From the NCBI GenBank assembly GCA_010015805.1, contig ML978123.1:868001-932000 (forward strand): a stretch of DNA of 64,000 nt. Direction: 5' to 3'. The notes beneath the pieces are model-generated. The model was not told the DNA's origin. It saw only the letters and a program-made list of their open reading frames with translations, and searched no databases. The position numbers were made by a program, and so were the translations under genes. The DNA comes from Rhizodiscina lignyota. Lineage: Eukaryota; Ascomycota; Dothideomycetes; Aulographales; Rhizodiscinaceae. Positions 42,775-54,815 of this stretch are shown in pieces. The stretch's first letter is position 1, and each line of letters starts with the position of its first letter.

Positions 42775-44131
42775 TGTAGCGGTAGACAATTAAAAGCTTC
42801 TTAGCGGTTGATGATGTAGATATCTGCTTGGAATTGCTTGCCTTTGAATTTGCAAAGAAAAAAGCCCGTCTTTTATACTTACACTCGGGTACTGCAGTCC
42901 TACCTGACTGTGACATCGTATGAATTATGAAGAGATCCACAAACTTTTGGAATTCACGTATGCTGTGTACGATTGATAATATTTTCCTAATTTATTTCTG
43001 CAGCGAGGTATCTCTGTATAAGGCAAAACATGTCGAAGATCTCGTGGATATTTGAGATGTCTTGTCCAACAACCTCGTAAGTATTTGAATTCTCCGATTC
43101 GTGGGGCGTCCAAGAAATGGATTTCCGAGTTTTATTACTATTCTACGGGTAAGGTACCTACTTTGAGGCGTTAGTACACGCGTTGGCTGAAGAAATCACC
43201 TCAGACGTCCCGTACGGCAGTTTATTGGATACCTAAAGGAAGGGTTATATATCGGATTCTACGGATTCGACGTTCGGATGCCGTTCACCTTGCGAGCAGC
43301 TTGGCGTCAGTCAAGCTGACGTGAAGCAAAAGCAACGTCTTCATCTGATGAAAAGGTTCATGTATAAGGAAGATCTCGGAGATTTCATAAGCTTAATATT
43401 GCTAGCGGAAATGACAGATTAGGCACATGGCGATCATTGAACGCCACCGTTGGCCGAAGATCCGGGTGGCCTTCAAGGGGTTTTGAATGCCACAGCACCA
43501 CCGTTGCAAAGAACATAGCTCCGGTGAGCGAACAGTCTGCAGAGCCACTCTATCACAGTTCCCTTCGGCATTTTCAAGAAGCTTCTACATATGAATGTTC
43601 ATTTTCGAGGTTATCAGGGAATAGCTCGCCACTCTCCAGCTTGCCCCTGGAAGATTTGCTTCCCGCGGAAAAGAGACACCATGACCGGTATCATACGCTC
43701 ACGGGAAACCAGCCCCCTTATAATATTGTGCATCCGGTAAGAGGTTGCCGACATGATAGCAAAGCCGTCATGATCAGCACATCAAAATGATCGTCGAGAT
43801 CATCAACTCGTCGTTGAAGCGCTTGCGAGAGAGTCAATATGCTTAATACTGTTCAGCAGGTGAATACTTTTCAACGATTCCAAAAACGACACAAAGAAGA
43901 GCATAAAATACGACCTGAAGAGGTTATGGAGTTTTATCTCGGTGGAGATACGCCAGTATTCCGTCTTTGTCAACTCGAGCTTCCTTTGAAGTGCTTTGTT
44001 CTCAAAACACGTCCCATTGTTTCCGTTCACAATGTCATGGTGCAGTATGGGCCATCCTCGGATGGCGGGATTTGTTATATATATGAGATGGAGTTCCGTT
44101 TACAGTCCACATCATTACTACCGTCACTACC
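42775..44131. other. Divergent intergenic stretch, AT-richer
   Basis: It holds the promoter of the secreted-protein gene and of the F-box gene. Open frames of 60-120 codons exist on both strands, without motifs. Nothing recognisable. Confidence 0.4.
42871..42877 (-). promoter_or_regulatory. TATA box of the small secreted-protein gene
   Basis: TATAAAA on the minus strand, 97 bp upstream of the ATG at 42774. The position fits a core promoter and supports this short spliced gene being real. Confidence 0.5.
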
Positions 44132-45517
44132 ATGAGATCGAATCAATCGAAAACCGTAGCCACCAGCAGTTCAGCCTGCGATCGAACCTCGATCATAGAC
44201 CTCCCGGCAGAGCTCATCCAAGAAGTTGCAGGGTACTTGCCAAAGGAGGACATCGCTTCTCTCCGCGCAACGTGCCGTACGGGCAGGGATTGTGCGGAGT
44301 ATTCATATACTCAGAAACTCACCAACGTCTCAACGACGGACGAACCTAAAGACTTAGTGAAGATGTGCCATCTCGTGCACCTGAGAAGCGTACAGCAAGG
44401 AGCAAAGCGACTCACTATTACGTTCGTTCGTCCCATCGGGATGGATGACGAGTCTGGTAGTGAGCTGCAACATGCGATAGACTCCGACCATTTGCTCAAT
44501 GGCGTCGAGGAGCCAGTCTTGTCCGCCATTCTGCACGCATTCAAAGCCCCTTCTCAGGTGAGTTTCGACCCTTCTGGACAGTCGAAACGCGTTATCGATA
44601 TCTATGAAGACCTCCTAACGCTTGTCCTAAAGAGGCTTCCTAAGATAGAGGTTATCATCATGAAAGTTACCGATCCCAGGGAACATATACAGGAAACAGA
44701 GTATGGCAAGTCGATCCCAACACCTCGGTTTCCTCCTAGGTTCTTGATGGCAACCCTCAACGCAATAGAAAAATCGGGATCTCGGCCGAAAGAGATACGG
44801 ATGGGAGACAATGATCAGAGTATGGCGCGGGCCAACATTCAGGCCCTTCCACTAGAGAGCATTTGGTACTTGACCGCCTCTCCTTACGACGCGCTCACTA
44901 GGCTAGGATCTCTATCCCTCGTCTTACACGACTCGATGTGGACCAAGAAGACCTGGTATCCCAATCTACCACGAAATGCTCAAACCTTCTGTCTTCAGCT
45001 CAACCGACTCGTCGGTCTCAAATCCCTCAGTCTGTCATTCGATCGCCAGAGCGACCACGGATTGTCTCTCATCTCCGCCTCGAGCGGGCTGAGATTGCCC
45101 TAGCTGAAGAAGCTCACGCTTCAACTATGCCAAGCAGAGCAGCATGATCTTTTGGGATTTCTGCGTAGCTACTCAGGTACACTAGAGCACTTGACCCTCG
45201 CATGGGTCAGAATCTGCGAAACAGAATCAGTGAGCCCTCTCCTACTCATGATGCAGGAGGAGCTGCAGCTGAAAAGCCTCACGATCGATATGATCTTTGT
45301 ACGGCCTAGTTTGGAGCCATTTAGCTACAGAGCGATATTTCCCAAAAATAACTCATCCATAGACACAGCGCTCGAGATACGCGAGGATCAGGATATGAGA
45401 GATGCTCTGGAACGCACCCTGACGAGGCTGAAGATGGAGCGGCACCAGTGGCCGATTTCACGCTCATGCTGGGACCTCTGGGATGAGAATACTCAGACGT
45501 ATTCCTTGGATTCATAA
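44132..45517 (+). pseudogene. F-box protein gene interrupted by one in-frame stop
   Basis: The frame begins MRSNQSKTVATSSSACDR and has an F-box at residues about 19-49 (TSIIDLPAELIQEVAGYLPK followed by EDIASLRATCRTGRDCA). An alpha-helical/LRR-like body follows (RLVGLKSLSLSFDR, LKKLTLQLCQAEQ, LEHLTLAWVRI). At 45101-45103 a TAG interrupts the frame after residue 323; the same frame then runs on with matching leucine-rich character to a stop at 45517, for a total of 461 codons. A CAG to TAG change would explain it and is a CpA to TpA step. An intron is possible, since CCCTAG could be an acceptor, but I see no fitting donor. Either a recent pseudogene or a truncated 323-aa protein. F-box proteins are SCF ubiquitin-ligase adaptors. 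Confidence 0.7.
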
Positions 45518-46432
45518 ACAAGGCAAGTAGATCGTCACAAGTCTTTCTGTATGACTTATTAGCGTTTGAGATAGACCGTGCTTTCGGGGCATTCATAAAC
45601 GTATAAGATCCGCAATGTGCTGTCATGTCCGTTATGACGAGAAGCAAGTCTTCTACTATAAACTTTGCAAGCTACTCCCGGACAGCCTCGAATGTAAACT
45701 CACGAATAGGCGGAAGCTCCTTACAAATACTGAAGGCGACTGTAAGAGAGTGGCCCTGTAGGTTTTTCACTCACTGGGAACTAGCTCCTTCATATAGTGC
45801 ATGTTTATAATGAAGCATCGTGATGCACTCGCTGATGTTCAATTGGATCTAAGACGTTGATAAATGCGACGAGACGGATCTACCTTCAGGCGTACTCGTC
45901 GCTCCTTTTCAGGATTTGGAGATCTTGGTTTCTCACAGCGCGGAAAAACTCTGGATAAGAGGGATTGTTTCATTGATTGCCATTCGTGGACCCGCGAGGA
46001 GAAAGATACACTACGAAACATAGCCGCTCCTAATAGACACATGGGGATTTGAAAAGAGGGGAAAAGAGGTTCCGTAGAAGAAGATTAATTGCACCATCCA
46101 GCCCGATGCTCCAGATTGCCATGCGTTCAATGACGAAAATAGTGCCGTGCGATCGCAATGATCCCAACTCCTACTATTTCACGGCCGGGCACCGCACCAC
46201 ATTCTGCTTTTGTCTCCATTCTATCCGTCCGGTCGTCGTGTTGTCATCATCCGCCCACTCCAGGAATTTTTCGTATTCGTCATTGTTCAATCGCGGTCTT
46301 CTCGATTGTCATGTCGTCTTCTTCCCTTCTTTTACTTCGACTCGCCGCGTCTTCCGCTGCCGCAGTTCTCGAGCCGACTTCTCTAAGCTTTTCCCGCGAA
46401 CTCAGCAAATTTTCTCAGACTAATGACATAGC
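45518..46432. other. Convergent intergenic stretch
   Basis: It holds the 3' sides of the F-box pseudogene and the Pom33-like gene. Only short, motif-free frames are present. Nothing else seen. Confidence 0.45.
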
Positions 46433-47385
46433 TCACTGAGCCTTCTTTGGCCCGCCTTGCGCGCCCCCAACATACTTGCTCAAGTCCGTCGCCTCAACAC
46501 CTTGTCGCGCAATGCCCTTGAATGCCTCCCAACCGTTCCTGACAGCGGCCGGCGTGCCCTGCTGTGCGGCCTGTGCATCGATGCGGGCGCCAATCTGCGC
46601 AAAGGCGCCCTGGACAAAGCTGCTCTGCGCATAGCGGGCACGCAGGAACACGGTGTAGCACATGATGAGGATCCAGCTGCCCTTCTGGAACATGATCGAG
46701 CTTCCGAGGAGGCGGAACCAGAGCACGATCTCAAGGACGGCAACGAGAGTCATGGAAGAGTCATAGTAGTCCTTGACGAACTTGCCGATGCCGTCTGCGA
46801 GCGCGGACGACTGCTTGGCGGTCTTCTGGTTGGGAGAGGCGGGCTGAGCGGCTTGTTGTGGTGGTGGGAAGATCGTAGGGAGGAGGTTGGCGCGGGTGTA
46901 GGTCAGGACATGGAAGACAGAGTAGACCGCAAACGGAAGGATCGCAAGAGGAATCTGGCGGGAGAAGAGCCAGATAAGGGCCATGACTGATAGATCATAA
47001 TCAGCATCTAGTAACCGTAATAACAGTCTCGGGACACGACTCTCTGTCCATAAAGAGTCAAAAAGTCCTGCGATGACGTACCGAGATACTGGACATTCTC
47101 ATCCTGAGCCATCTGTAGGGCGCCAGCCTGCTTGTGCTGCCTGAGCTTTGCCCTGTACGCCTTGCTCACCACAATGCCGTAGGTGACAGCTGCAGCGATG
47201 AATGCCGTGCGATAGCTGAACTTGGCCCAGCGAGAGTTGAAGTTGAAGGTGATGTAGCTCATGCCATAGCGGAACGTACAGAAGAGGAGGGTGAGATGGC
47301 CGAGAAACCACGCAAATTGAAGCGTGCTCGCAAGCGCAATAACGCGCTGCTGTAGAGGCATTGAGGATGAGGGCGGTGGTGCCAT
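46433..47385 (-). CDS. POM33: Pom33/TMEM33-family ER and nuclear-envelope protein
   Basis: Exons 47082-47385 and 46433-46986 give 285 aa; the intron is 95 nt and phase 1. The family (yeast Pom33/Per33, fission yeast Tts1, human TMEM33) shapes tubular ER and helps nuclear pore assembly. Four or more membrane segments are visible: LASTLQFAWFLGHLTLLFCT, FSYRTAFIAAAVTYGIVV, LIWLFSRQIPLAILPFAVYS and VAVLEIVLWFRLLG/WILIMCYTVFLRARY. The conserved PFAVYSVFHVLTYTR block and the C-terminal amphipathic region (AVRNGWEAFKGIARQGVEA) are typical. The splice restores ENVQYLVMALIWLF. The start at 47385 is followed by a short Pro/Ser leader. Confidence 0.9.
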
Positions 47386-48625
47386 GGTTGTTCTGCTCGA
47401 TGGCAGCGCGGCTTGTTGCTGAGAAGGTCGCTAGCTTTTGTGGTGAGGTGGGATGTGCAGATGAGGTAAGGGTAGCTGTGGGAAAGGCTGCAGCCTACGT
47501 GTCAGTAAAATGTGCTCTTCGCTTGAGCTGAAACTCAAGAGCGCGTAGAAGTGATTGCAGAGGATTTTCTCAGGTGGGAATATTCGTGTTGAAGAGAATG
47601 AGGGGCGCCTGGAGAGGAGAACAGCTGGCCGCTTTGCATGTGGCTGGACGGCGGTGACCGGTAAAATGAGAAGGCGCGTGCTTCGCAAACGCTTCTTCTT
47701 GCGATCTGCAGAGGCAACAGAGACAGGAGAAGTTACTGACCTGGGAGCGCGGCGACAGGATCAATTGACGATGTTTAGAACGCCTGGCTTGAGGAAGAGT
47801 GCGGTGCTTGAAGCTTCGAGTCGTGTGCAGGTTTTTGATCTTGTGTTTCCTGTGGGTGCCCGCGCATGGTGACGAAATCGCCTAACCGCATACGTCGAAA
47901 CGATATCAGATTCCACCGTTGCCGCGTTTATAGATCGCTCCACTTTCTCTCCAACCAGAGACGGCAAAAATGCAATTAGTGGACCTCCTCATCAAACAAG
48001 CCGTTGGGCTCCTTGACTCCAGAATATCACGCGTACGACGTCACGGCAAAGCAGGGGCCTTTTGCACAAAGGAAATCCGATACCACTACCACTACGCTAT
48101 CTTGACTATCGCAATACATGACATGAGCTCCCTCCCCTCGGGACACCCATGCAGCTATTGTTGCCCTTCTCTCTCACGCCCTCAAATGCCAACGGAGTAA
48201 ATTCGCATTTCGACAGGCTCAAAGAAAAGTCAGGCAGGTATCAAGCAAGGAAAGACACAACGACAAACTCCAAACGCAGCAATAAGTAAAAAGAAACAAG
48301 AGAAGTGAATGTCCCCCCCAACGGCGTCAGTCTTGTATTAGGTGCGAGAGTGTCTCCGGCCGACACCCAGTGTCGACTATGAGAAGGAAAAAGGAGAGAG
48401 TGAGGAGGGAAAGCGAGGTGTATGGGTCTTATTAAAGAAACATATCAAACGACGGAGACGAGGGGTAATTGGGGAAGACGTGAAGTGACTCTCCAACTTT
48501 TCTCCTCGAGCAAACAGAACCGTTGAGGAGCGCAAGGACTTTTGCGTCGCAAAGGTGACATGCCGTGCCAAATGCGATCACCGAAAGTACTCCCCGAACC
48601 GACAACATGATCATCCACGAGTTCT
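47386..48625. other. Intergenic, Pom33-like promoter and septin 3' region
   Basis: No gene is recognisable. Overlapping Arg-rich frames at 47430-47970 look like chance. The 48280-48620 part probably includes the long septin 3' untranslated region. Confidence 0.45.
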
Positions 48626-50148
48626 CTATCTCAGCGAGAACCCCTTTCTCTTGCCCTTCTCTTCTAGTGGTCTTCCACTTTCGATCCGGGCCTTCTTCTC
48701 TTCCAGATCTGCGCGCTGCCTCTCCAGCTGATCCTTCATCTCCTTGTGCCTCGCATAGAGCTCTTCTTCGCTCTGCTTCAGCTTGCTCTCCTTTTCTGCC
48801 ACCTTCGACTGGAACACCATCTTCATCTCGAGCTCCATCTTCTGCAGCTTCTGTTCGTGCAGACTCCGCTCCTCCTCCTGCTTGACCGCCGGGTTGACCT
48901 CCTTGAACACTGATGGGTCCTGAGCGACGCCCATAGCGGTCAGCTTGTCACTGCGGTAGTTCTCGTAGAGAGTGTTATTTGTGTTCTCCTTCAGCTCCTC
49001 CATGTGCGTACGGATGAGCATTTGGCGCAGCTTAACAAAGTCACAGTGCTCCTCGTTGTCGACTTCGATGACACCCCACGGGTAGCGGCGACCGCGCACT
49101 TTTCGGCCATCGGGAGTCTGGACGTCGCTGTTCGCACCAACAACAGCAAAGGGGACTTTGGACATGATCTCGTTGTTTTCAGCAATCGTCTCGTCGTCGT
49201 CAAGCTCGTAACGGGGGCCTTCAAAGATCTGGATGTTGTGGTATTGGATGTCTGCGAGAATCTGCACGAAAGTGTTAGTTCGAATACATACGTTCAACGA
49301 GCACAAAATTTCATACCCTCTGCTTGAATGCCATGATTTCCTCATCAGTGAGTGTGTCGGCTTTGGCAATGACCGGGATCAAGTTGACCTTGGTGTGGAG
49401 TCTACGCATAACTTCGACATCGAGAGGCTTCAACGAGTGACCAGTAGGCTGGATGAAGTAGACGCATGCATGAATGCGGTTGTCCACGATGTTCATCCTG
49501 TTGACCTTGTTCTCCGCGTCTAGGTAAGCATCAAAGCGCTGCTCGATGTTCTCAATGATTGGGCCCCAAGATGCGTCGTTGTTCACGAAATCACCGAATC
49601 CCGGGGTATCAACGACTGTCAGGCGTAGGCGTACGCCATTCTCCTCAATGTCTGCGCTAATTGATTGGATGGAGACCGTCTTGGGCATAATTTCGGCCGA
49701 AGGCGGGCTGCGCTCCTTGGGAGGGTACAGGGACGTGTTAAAGAGAGTGTTCACGAGCGTCGACTTGCCGAGACCAGACTCGCCTATCAAGAAAGGATGG
49801 TTAGCGCAGCTTATTAGTATGAGTATATTCGAGTAACATACCGACTACCATAACGTTGAAGTTGAAGCCTTTCCTCACACTCTTGCGGTGCCATTGGTTG
49901 GGCAGATTCGCGAAACCAACGTAGCCCGTCAACTTTCGTCTAACAATGTTGCGCATGTCGCTTGCAGCCTGAGCGGCGGCCTTGGGGTCTTTGGAGGTAA
50001 CGGTTTGTGGAGCAGAGCCTGAGCCATTAGGCATTGGATTGCTACGCTCGACATAAGGCGAGGCGGCTTTACCATTGGCTTGTGGGACCGGCGACGGCCT
50101 GTTCGGCGGAGCACCGTTTGTTGCTATTTGAGAGTGGAGGTCAGCCAT
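48626..50148 (-). CDS. aspB: Septin, Cdc3/AspB group
   Basis: Exons 49842-50148, 49317-49783 and 48626-49261 give 469 aa. Septins polymerise into filaments at septa, tips and branch points. The N-terminal tail (residues 1-75) is disordered; [20 protein letters not shown] is the polybasic, septin-signature start. GTPase motifs are G1 GESGLGKST (103-111), G3 DTPGFGD and G4 AKAD; the septin unique element region includes [18 protein letters not shown]. The last 110 residues form a coiled coil ([20 protein letters not shown] onward). The tail and coiled coil match the Cdc3 class (Aspergillus AspB). The first intron splits the P-loop Gly codon. The group is assigned by eye; Cdc12/AspC is less likely because of the N-terminal segment. 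Confidence 0.93.
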
Positions 50149-51320
50149 ATGGTCGAAGGTCTAGGCTCAACGGTTGGTTTTGAGGGGGACGTTTCATCGG
50201 AAGTGACAACGCGTTGGTAGGTGCGTGAAAAAAAGTCCGCAGCGTCGTGTTTACAACCAACGTCATCCTTCGCGATATTGAAGTGGAGCACCGCGCAAAA
50301 TGTGCGATTCCAAAGGACGAGTGCGTCCGGTGCTTGTGGATGCGGCCAGACTTACCCATGGTCGACGTCGGTAGTCGGAGGTATCAACTCGCAGATGGTG
50401 CGAAAAGAGCTGTCTTCTGCAGTAGAAAGGCCGAGTTAGTGCTTGTCAACATGGACAGACGATGCGATTGAGCAGTACAGCAGACGTGTCGGGCGCCGCC
50501 GAGGTATCGTTGTCACGAAAATCCGCGAAAGGAGAGTGACACGAGGGCTGCAACGTGGACGGGGGAGACGCGCGCACTTACTGTCAGCCAAGTGCTCTGC
50601 TTGCCGGATTGCTGCCCAACAACAGGTTGGAGGAAGGCGTGTCGCGAGCAATAATATGCAGGCTCGTCGGCAGTGGAGCAGGATTCGTGCGGTAGGTGGT
50701 AACAGCAGAGTTGAAGCAGGAGGAGAATCGCACTTGGGAGAGGACCCCTGAGGAGACGCCGCCAAAACCTTTGAAGAAAGCTTGCCAGGGCCTCGCGCCC
50801 GGGCCGTGCATCAATCACGTGACTAGCTATAGGTTTGCTTTCCGGGGCCAATCAGAGGCCGAGTGTCATCTTTACGTAGCGCGTAATTACCGCGGGCCTT
50901 GCCAATCCAAGGGCCTTAGAAGAGCTTGCCTTGGCCTTAACTCGCGACTTCTGCGCGCTTCACTTGAAGTCTACTATCGTACCATTTTCGCTCTGCCGTC
51001 CCAAACGCAACTGCCCCACGTTTCCAAATGCTCACGGCTCGCGAAACGTGGAGCTCTTTCCCGCCGCGTCATTGAATCTGCAGGTTGGTACAGCCAATAC
51101 ACCATCTTTGCCTAGCTCAACCGCTCACGCCGCTTCTGCACGTACAGGGGAGTCCCTGCGCTCCCGACTTTCAGCCACTAAGGGACCATATCTTCGGATC
51201 TTCCGCAGCTGTGCCGGCCTGTTTAAGCATCTCACGAGAGCGCCACAGCCGTCACGTCTGTATTCACAAACATAAGAATTCTCCATAGTTCTATCCGTCT
51301 ATCTGAGATCCCGGGGCCGT
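50149..51320. other. Septin promoter region
   Basis: About 1.2 kb between the septin start and the 3' end of the aminotransferase gene. A CCAATCA (HAP-complex type) box lies at 50848-50854. Short GC-rich frames are not credible genes. Confidence 0.45.
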
Positions 51321-52977
51321 CTATTTCTCTTGAGGTTCTATCCATTCCAGGAACTCTCCCTTTTGGACCCTCTCACACTCCTCCAGCAGCACCTTTCCTG
51401 CCCATTCAAAGTCGTCCATGTCCAGATACACCGTCGCACTCAGTCGTACAAACCACACTCCGTTGTAGAACCCCAATGCTAAGAACGTATTGTGCTGTTT
51501 CACAAGTCTCATCGTCATCCAGTCCCTTACTTTGTATTGGAGATCGACATTATCGATCACTTTTCCTGCCTCCTCGACGATCTTTTGGACCTCCTCGAAT
51601 TTTATGGGCAGGTCAACGTTGGTCATGGAACATTGGCCAAGCGTGCCCTCAGCATTCTCAATGACTTGCGTGCCGAGTATCTCAGCTACGCGTTTGCCAG
51701 CCTTCTGCGCCAGGTCAATGCAGTACTCTCGAATAGCCGCTTCTCCGCCAAGGCTCTCTCGCCATTTCATAGCATCGGCAATACAAAGGAACGCCGAATT
51801 GTCGCATGTCCCCGTGAACTCGAACATGTTGACAAAATACGATTTGTTGTTCTCCGGGAAGGGGTTCAGGATCTTTTTCTTGGGGCTTTAGGCCGTCAGT
51901 GTAAGCTTTATTTGAGACGTGTGGAAACCTTACCTTTTAGGCATGAAGCCATGTGAAGTTGGTAATGTCGATCGAATGAGACTCTGGTTCCGCTCTGGGA
52001 CGTAGAATACGGCACAGGCTCGCGGCGTATACAGCCATCTAGCCGTTAAGCATCAGCACTCGCTCGATAAATTCTCGACACTCGTTTGCCACGAGTGCGA
52101 TGGGAGGCTTACTTGTGGCAGTTGCTCACGAAGAAATCAAAGTCCAACTCAGTCAAGTTCAGATCTCTCTGGCCCACGCCATGCGCCCCATCCACGAAGC
52201 TCAGGACATTCAGCCCCCTGCATGCCTTTCCAAGTTCCTCGTATGGCATTTTCACACCTGGCATGCTCGCAACGGTATCGAATACAGCCACTCTCGGATT
52301 CTTGCCTTCTTCTTGCAGCTTGGTGATAACGGCACGAAATCTATCGACCAGCTCTGAATCTGAGAGCGGGTATACGTACTCCACTTTCACTGCCTCGACT
52401 GGCGTAGTCTCCGCCATGTACATGATGACCTTCTCGCACGCACCGTAAATGGTGTCGAAATACACGATGACGTCGCCATCTTTGAAGTTCAGGTCTCGAA
52501 GCACAATGTTGATCCCCGTCGTGGCGTTCAGCAGGAGCACGATGGTCTCTACAGGGGCGTGGAGCAGGTCTGCGAGAATCTGCCGACGGTCATCCAGCAT
52601 AGGCGGGTACTCATAGCGTATGAAATTGTCCGGATGTGATTCTGCTTGGTCTTGGTAACGTCGGAGTGCTGTCCGGACGGCCTTGGGATATGTTCCGAAT
52701 GAGCCTTTGAGATGTGAGTATAGACATCACCCACCATGGCGAGAGTGTAAAGGTGTGTCACAAGTAATGCAATCTCGATAGATAGCAGTGCGGGAAACAT
52801 ACCGTGATTGAGGTTTAGATACTTCTCATCGAACAAGAACTCCTTCCGGAGCTCTTTGCCAAACTTTGTCTTGGGCGTCACAGCATTTGTCTTATCCGCC
52901 AGTGTTGCGATTTGACCATTGCTCCCTTTCTCTTTCTTCGAGGAGCCAAATGGTAGAAACTTGCCCCAGAAAGCCAT
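51321..52977 (-). CDS. PLP-dependent aminotransferase class V (epimerase-like)
   Basis: Exons 52803-52977, 52113-52704, 51934-52038 and 51321-51885 give 478 aa. The fold is the cysteine-desulfurase/isopenicillin-N-epimerase type of class V aminotransferases. Key blocks are [49 protein letters not shown] with the PLP-ring Asp, and [18 protein letters not shown] with the Schiff-base Lys at about residue 256, which the second intron splits. A PTSHGF substrate loop and C-terminal domain follow ([20 protein letters not shown]). A short hydrophobic/basic N-terminus ([18 protein letters not shown]) precedes the domain. Exact substrate unknown; fungal members are often annotated isopenicillin N epimerase-like. 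No penicillin cluster genes are nearby, so secondary metabolism is not implied. Confidence 0.9.
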
Positions 52978-53773
52978 CGCCCAACAAATCAACAGCGTCA
53001 ACAGCTCTCTCTGGCCAATCAGAAGACCTTGACACCGTGCGGAGCAGGGCCTGTACAAATGTAGTGAGATGAAACGGAGAGCCGTAAGCAGATGCAGAAA
53101 TGAACAAGTGCTCCGTCTATGGAATCGATATGAAATGACTGGAGGAGTACATGTATCTCCAAGCCTTTAGTCAAAGGGCGCGGTGATTCCTCCACCTGCA
53201 TGCAGGTTTCTCCAGATTTCGGGCGCATCATGATTGGCCAATCCGCTCGCCCGCAGCCCGGTTATTGACGGACACGGTGGTGTATCCGAAGTCTCCATCT
53301 ACGGATACTTCCAATGCGACTTCGGCGATTAGGAACAGGACCCTGAAAAAGCTCTCCACATGTGTGATACACTCTGTATGTATACAGAGCAAGCTGTTCA
53401 CATGTTAGATATCAGAAATATGAAGAACACGATCAAATCAAAAGGAAAGTAGGCTAACTGGGTATGTTCTTATCGTTAATATGGTAAGGGAAAGCTAGGC
53501 TCGGAAAACGTGGGTATATTTGTCCATTTCCGTTAACTACATACATGCAACTGATACTTGACTTCATTCTACCATACAGTGCGGGCCACCACCAGGATGA
53601 CACATCTTTGCGCCATCGTGCTCAGGATATAATCTATAAATGGCGCCGAAAAGAAGGGTATTACCTCCCCAGACCTCCACGAAAGAAACATGAGCGAACG
53701 TTACGCTTTAAAAGCAAGATAACTAACTCGACGGCGGTCGACTCATCCCCATCTCTGCCCGCTCTTAGAACCT
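52978..53773. other. Intergenic, aminotransferase promoter
   Basis: A CCAATCA/TGATTGG box sits at 53014-53020, 37 bp before the aminotransferase ATG, and a palindromic ATTGGCCAAT at about 53233. No gene is seen. Confidence 0.45.
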
Positions 53774-54815
53774 TTAAATCGTCTTTACCCCTTCGTTCAT
53801 CTGTATCTTCATGTTCCGCTTGTACTGCTCCCGGAACTGATATCTTCCAACCGTCCCAAGGCCTACAAATGCGATGAATAGCACCGCCCACGTCATCGTA
53901 ACAATAAAGCCAACCGGGAAGATGCCGAAAGTAACGCCAGGAAGCACAAATGGTGTAGCCGAGTTGGCGATAGCGGATGCTGATGCCAACGAGGCTGGAG
54001 TGATCGTGTCGGTCGTTGTGCCCGCGAAGATACCCATCATGAACGACGCATCCTTGCTTGAGAGGACGGTCTGCACCATCTGCTTGGTGCTGGGGTTCAT
54101 GGCGGACAGCTCAATCTCCGGGATGAGGAGAGATTGGATTTGCGTGCTGTAACTCCGTTAGATATGGTCACCCAAGTAACAATGTTAATGATAGCAGAAC
54201 TTACAGGTTCATCTGAGGCCCAATTACGTTTGCGTTAAGCTTGCCGACGTACGTGAGGACTTTCATCTCTGACGGAGCAGCCGCTTGCCTCTTTTCCAGA
54301 GCAGCGCGAAGCTCGGCCTCCGAGACTTCTCTCCGAGACGGTGGCATGTTCGGCGCGATGCCTAAGACAGTACCGTTTGTCCGTTGGACAGTGGCGCCGA
54401 GATATGCCAGTGAAACCATCATGTCCGACGCTGTCACCCCAGCCCAATCTCCCGTGGGAGGAGAAACATTATACATTCGCAGTTCAGCCTCAAAGACTCC
54501 TGTGGAGTTGTCCATGAAGGGAAGGTTGTAGCAGACAGCCATGCCGGCTGGGTTAGAGACCGTGCCCCCGAGAGCGTCCATTTGGCTCATACATGCTTGC
54601 TCCGCCTCCGCATCCCAGGTGGCCAATGCATCTGCGCCGGTCGAAGTGGTCGTGGCTTGCGGTTGCGGTACTCTTCGCTCGAGCGGACTCAATCGATTAG
54701 CGTGGAAGTCGACATGTCTACGATGAAGTGCGCCGCGGGGAGTGAATGGCGAAGCCGAACAGAGGGCGGACTCGGCGAAGAGGAGGCTTCCGAAAAGGGT
54801 TCTTGAAAATCGCAT
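53774..54815 (-). CDS. Secreted or membrane-anchored protein, unknown family
   Basis: Exons 54205-54815 and 53774-54146 give 327 aa. A signal peptide (MRFSRTLFGSLLFAESALCS) is followed by a basic linker with LERRVPQPQ that could be a Kex2-type site, then an extracellular region with Cys pairs (EQACMSQMD, GMAVCYNLPFMDNSTG), NxS/T sites, and a conserved-looking MYNVSPPTGDWAGVT block. Near the C-terminus one strong hydrophobic segment (GIFPVGFIVTMTWAVLFIAF) is followed by a basic tail RYQFREQYKRN, consistent with a single-pass type I membrane protein. The layout is common in ascomycetes, but I recognise no named family. The 58-nt intron has GTAAGT and TTACAG ends. Confidence 0.8.
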
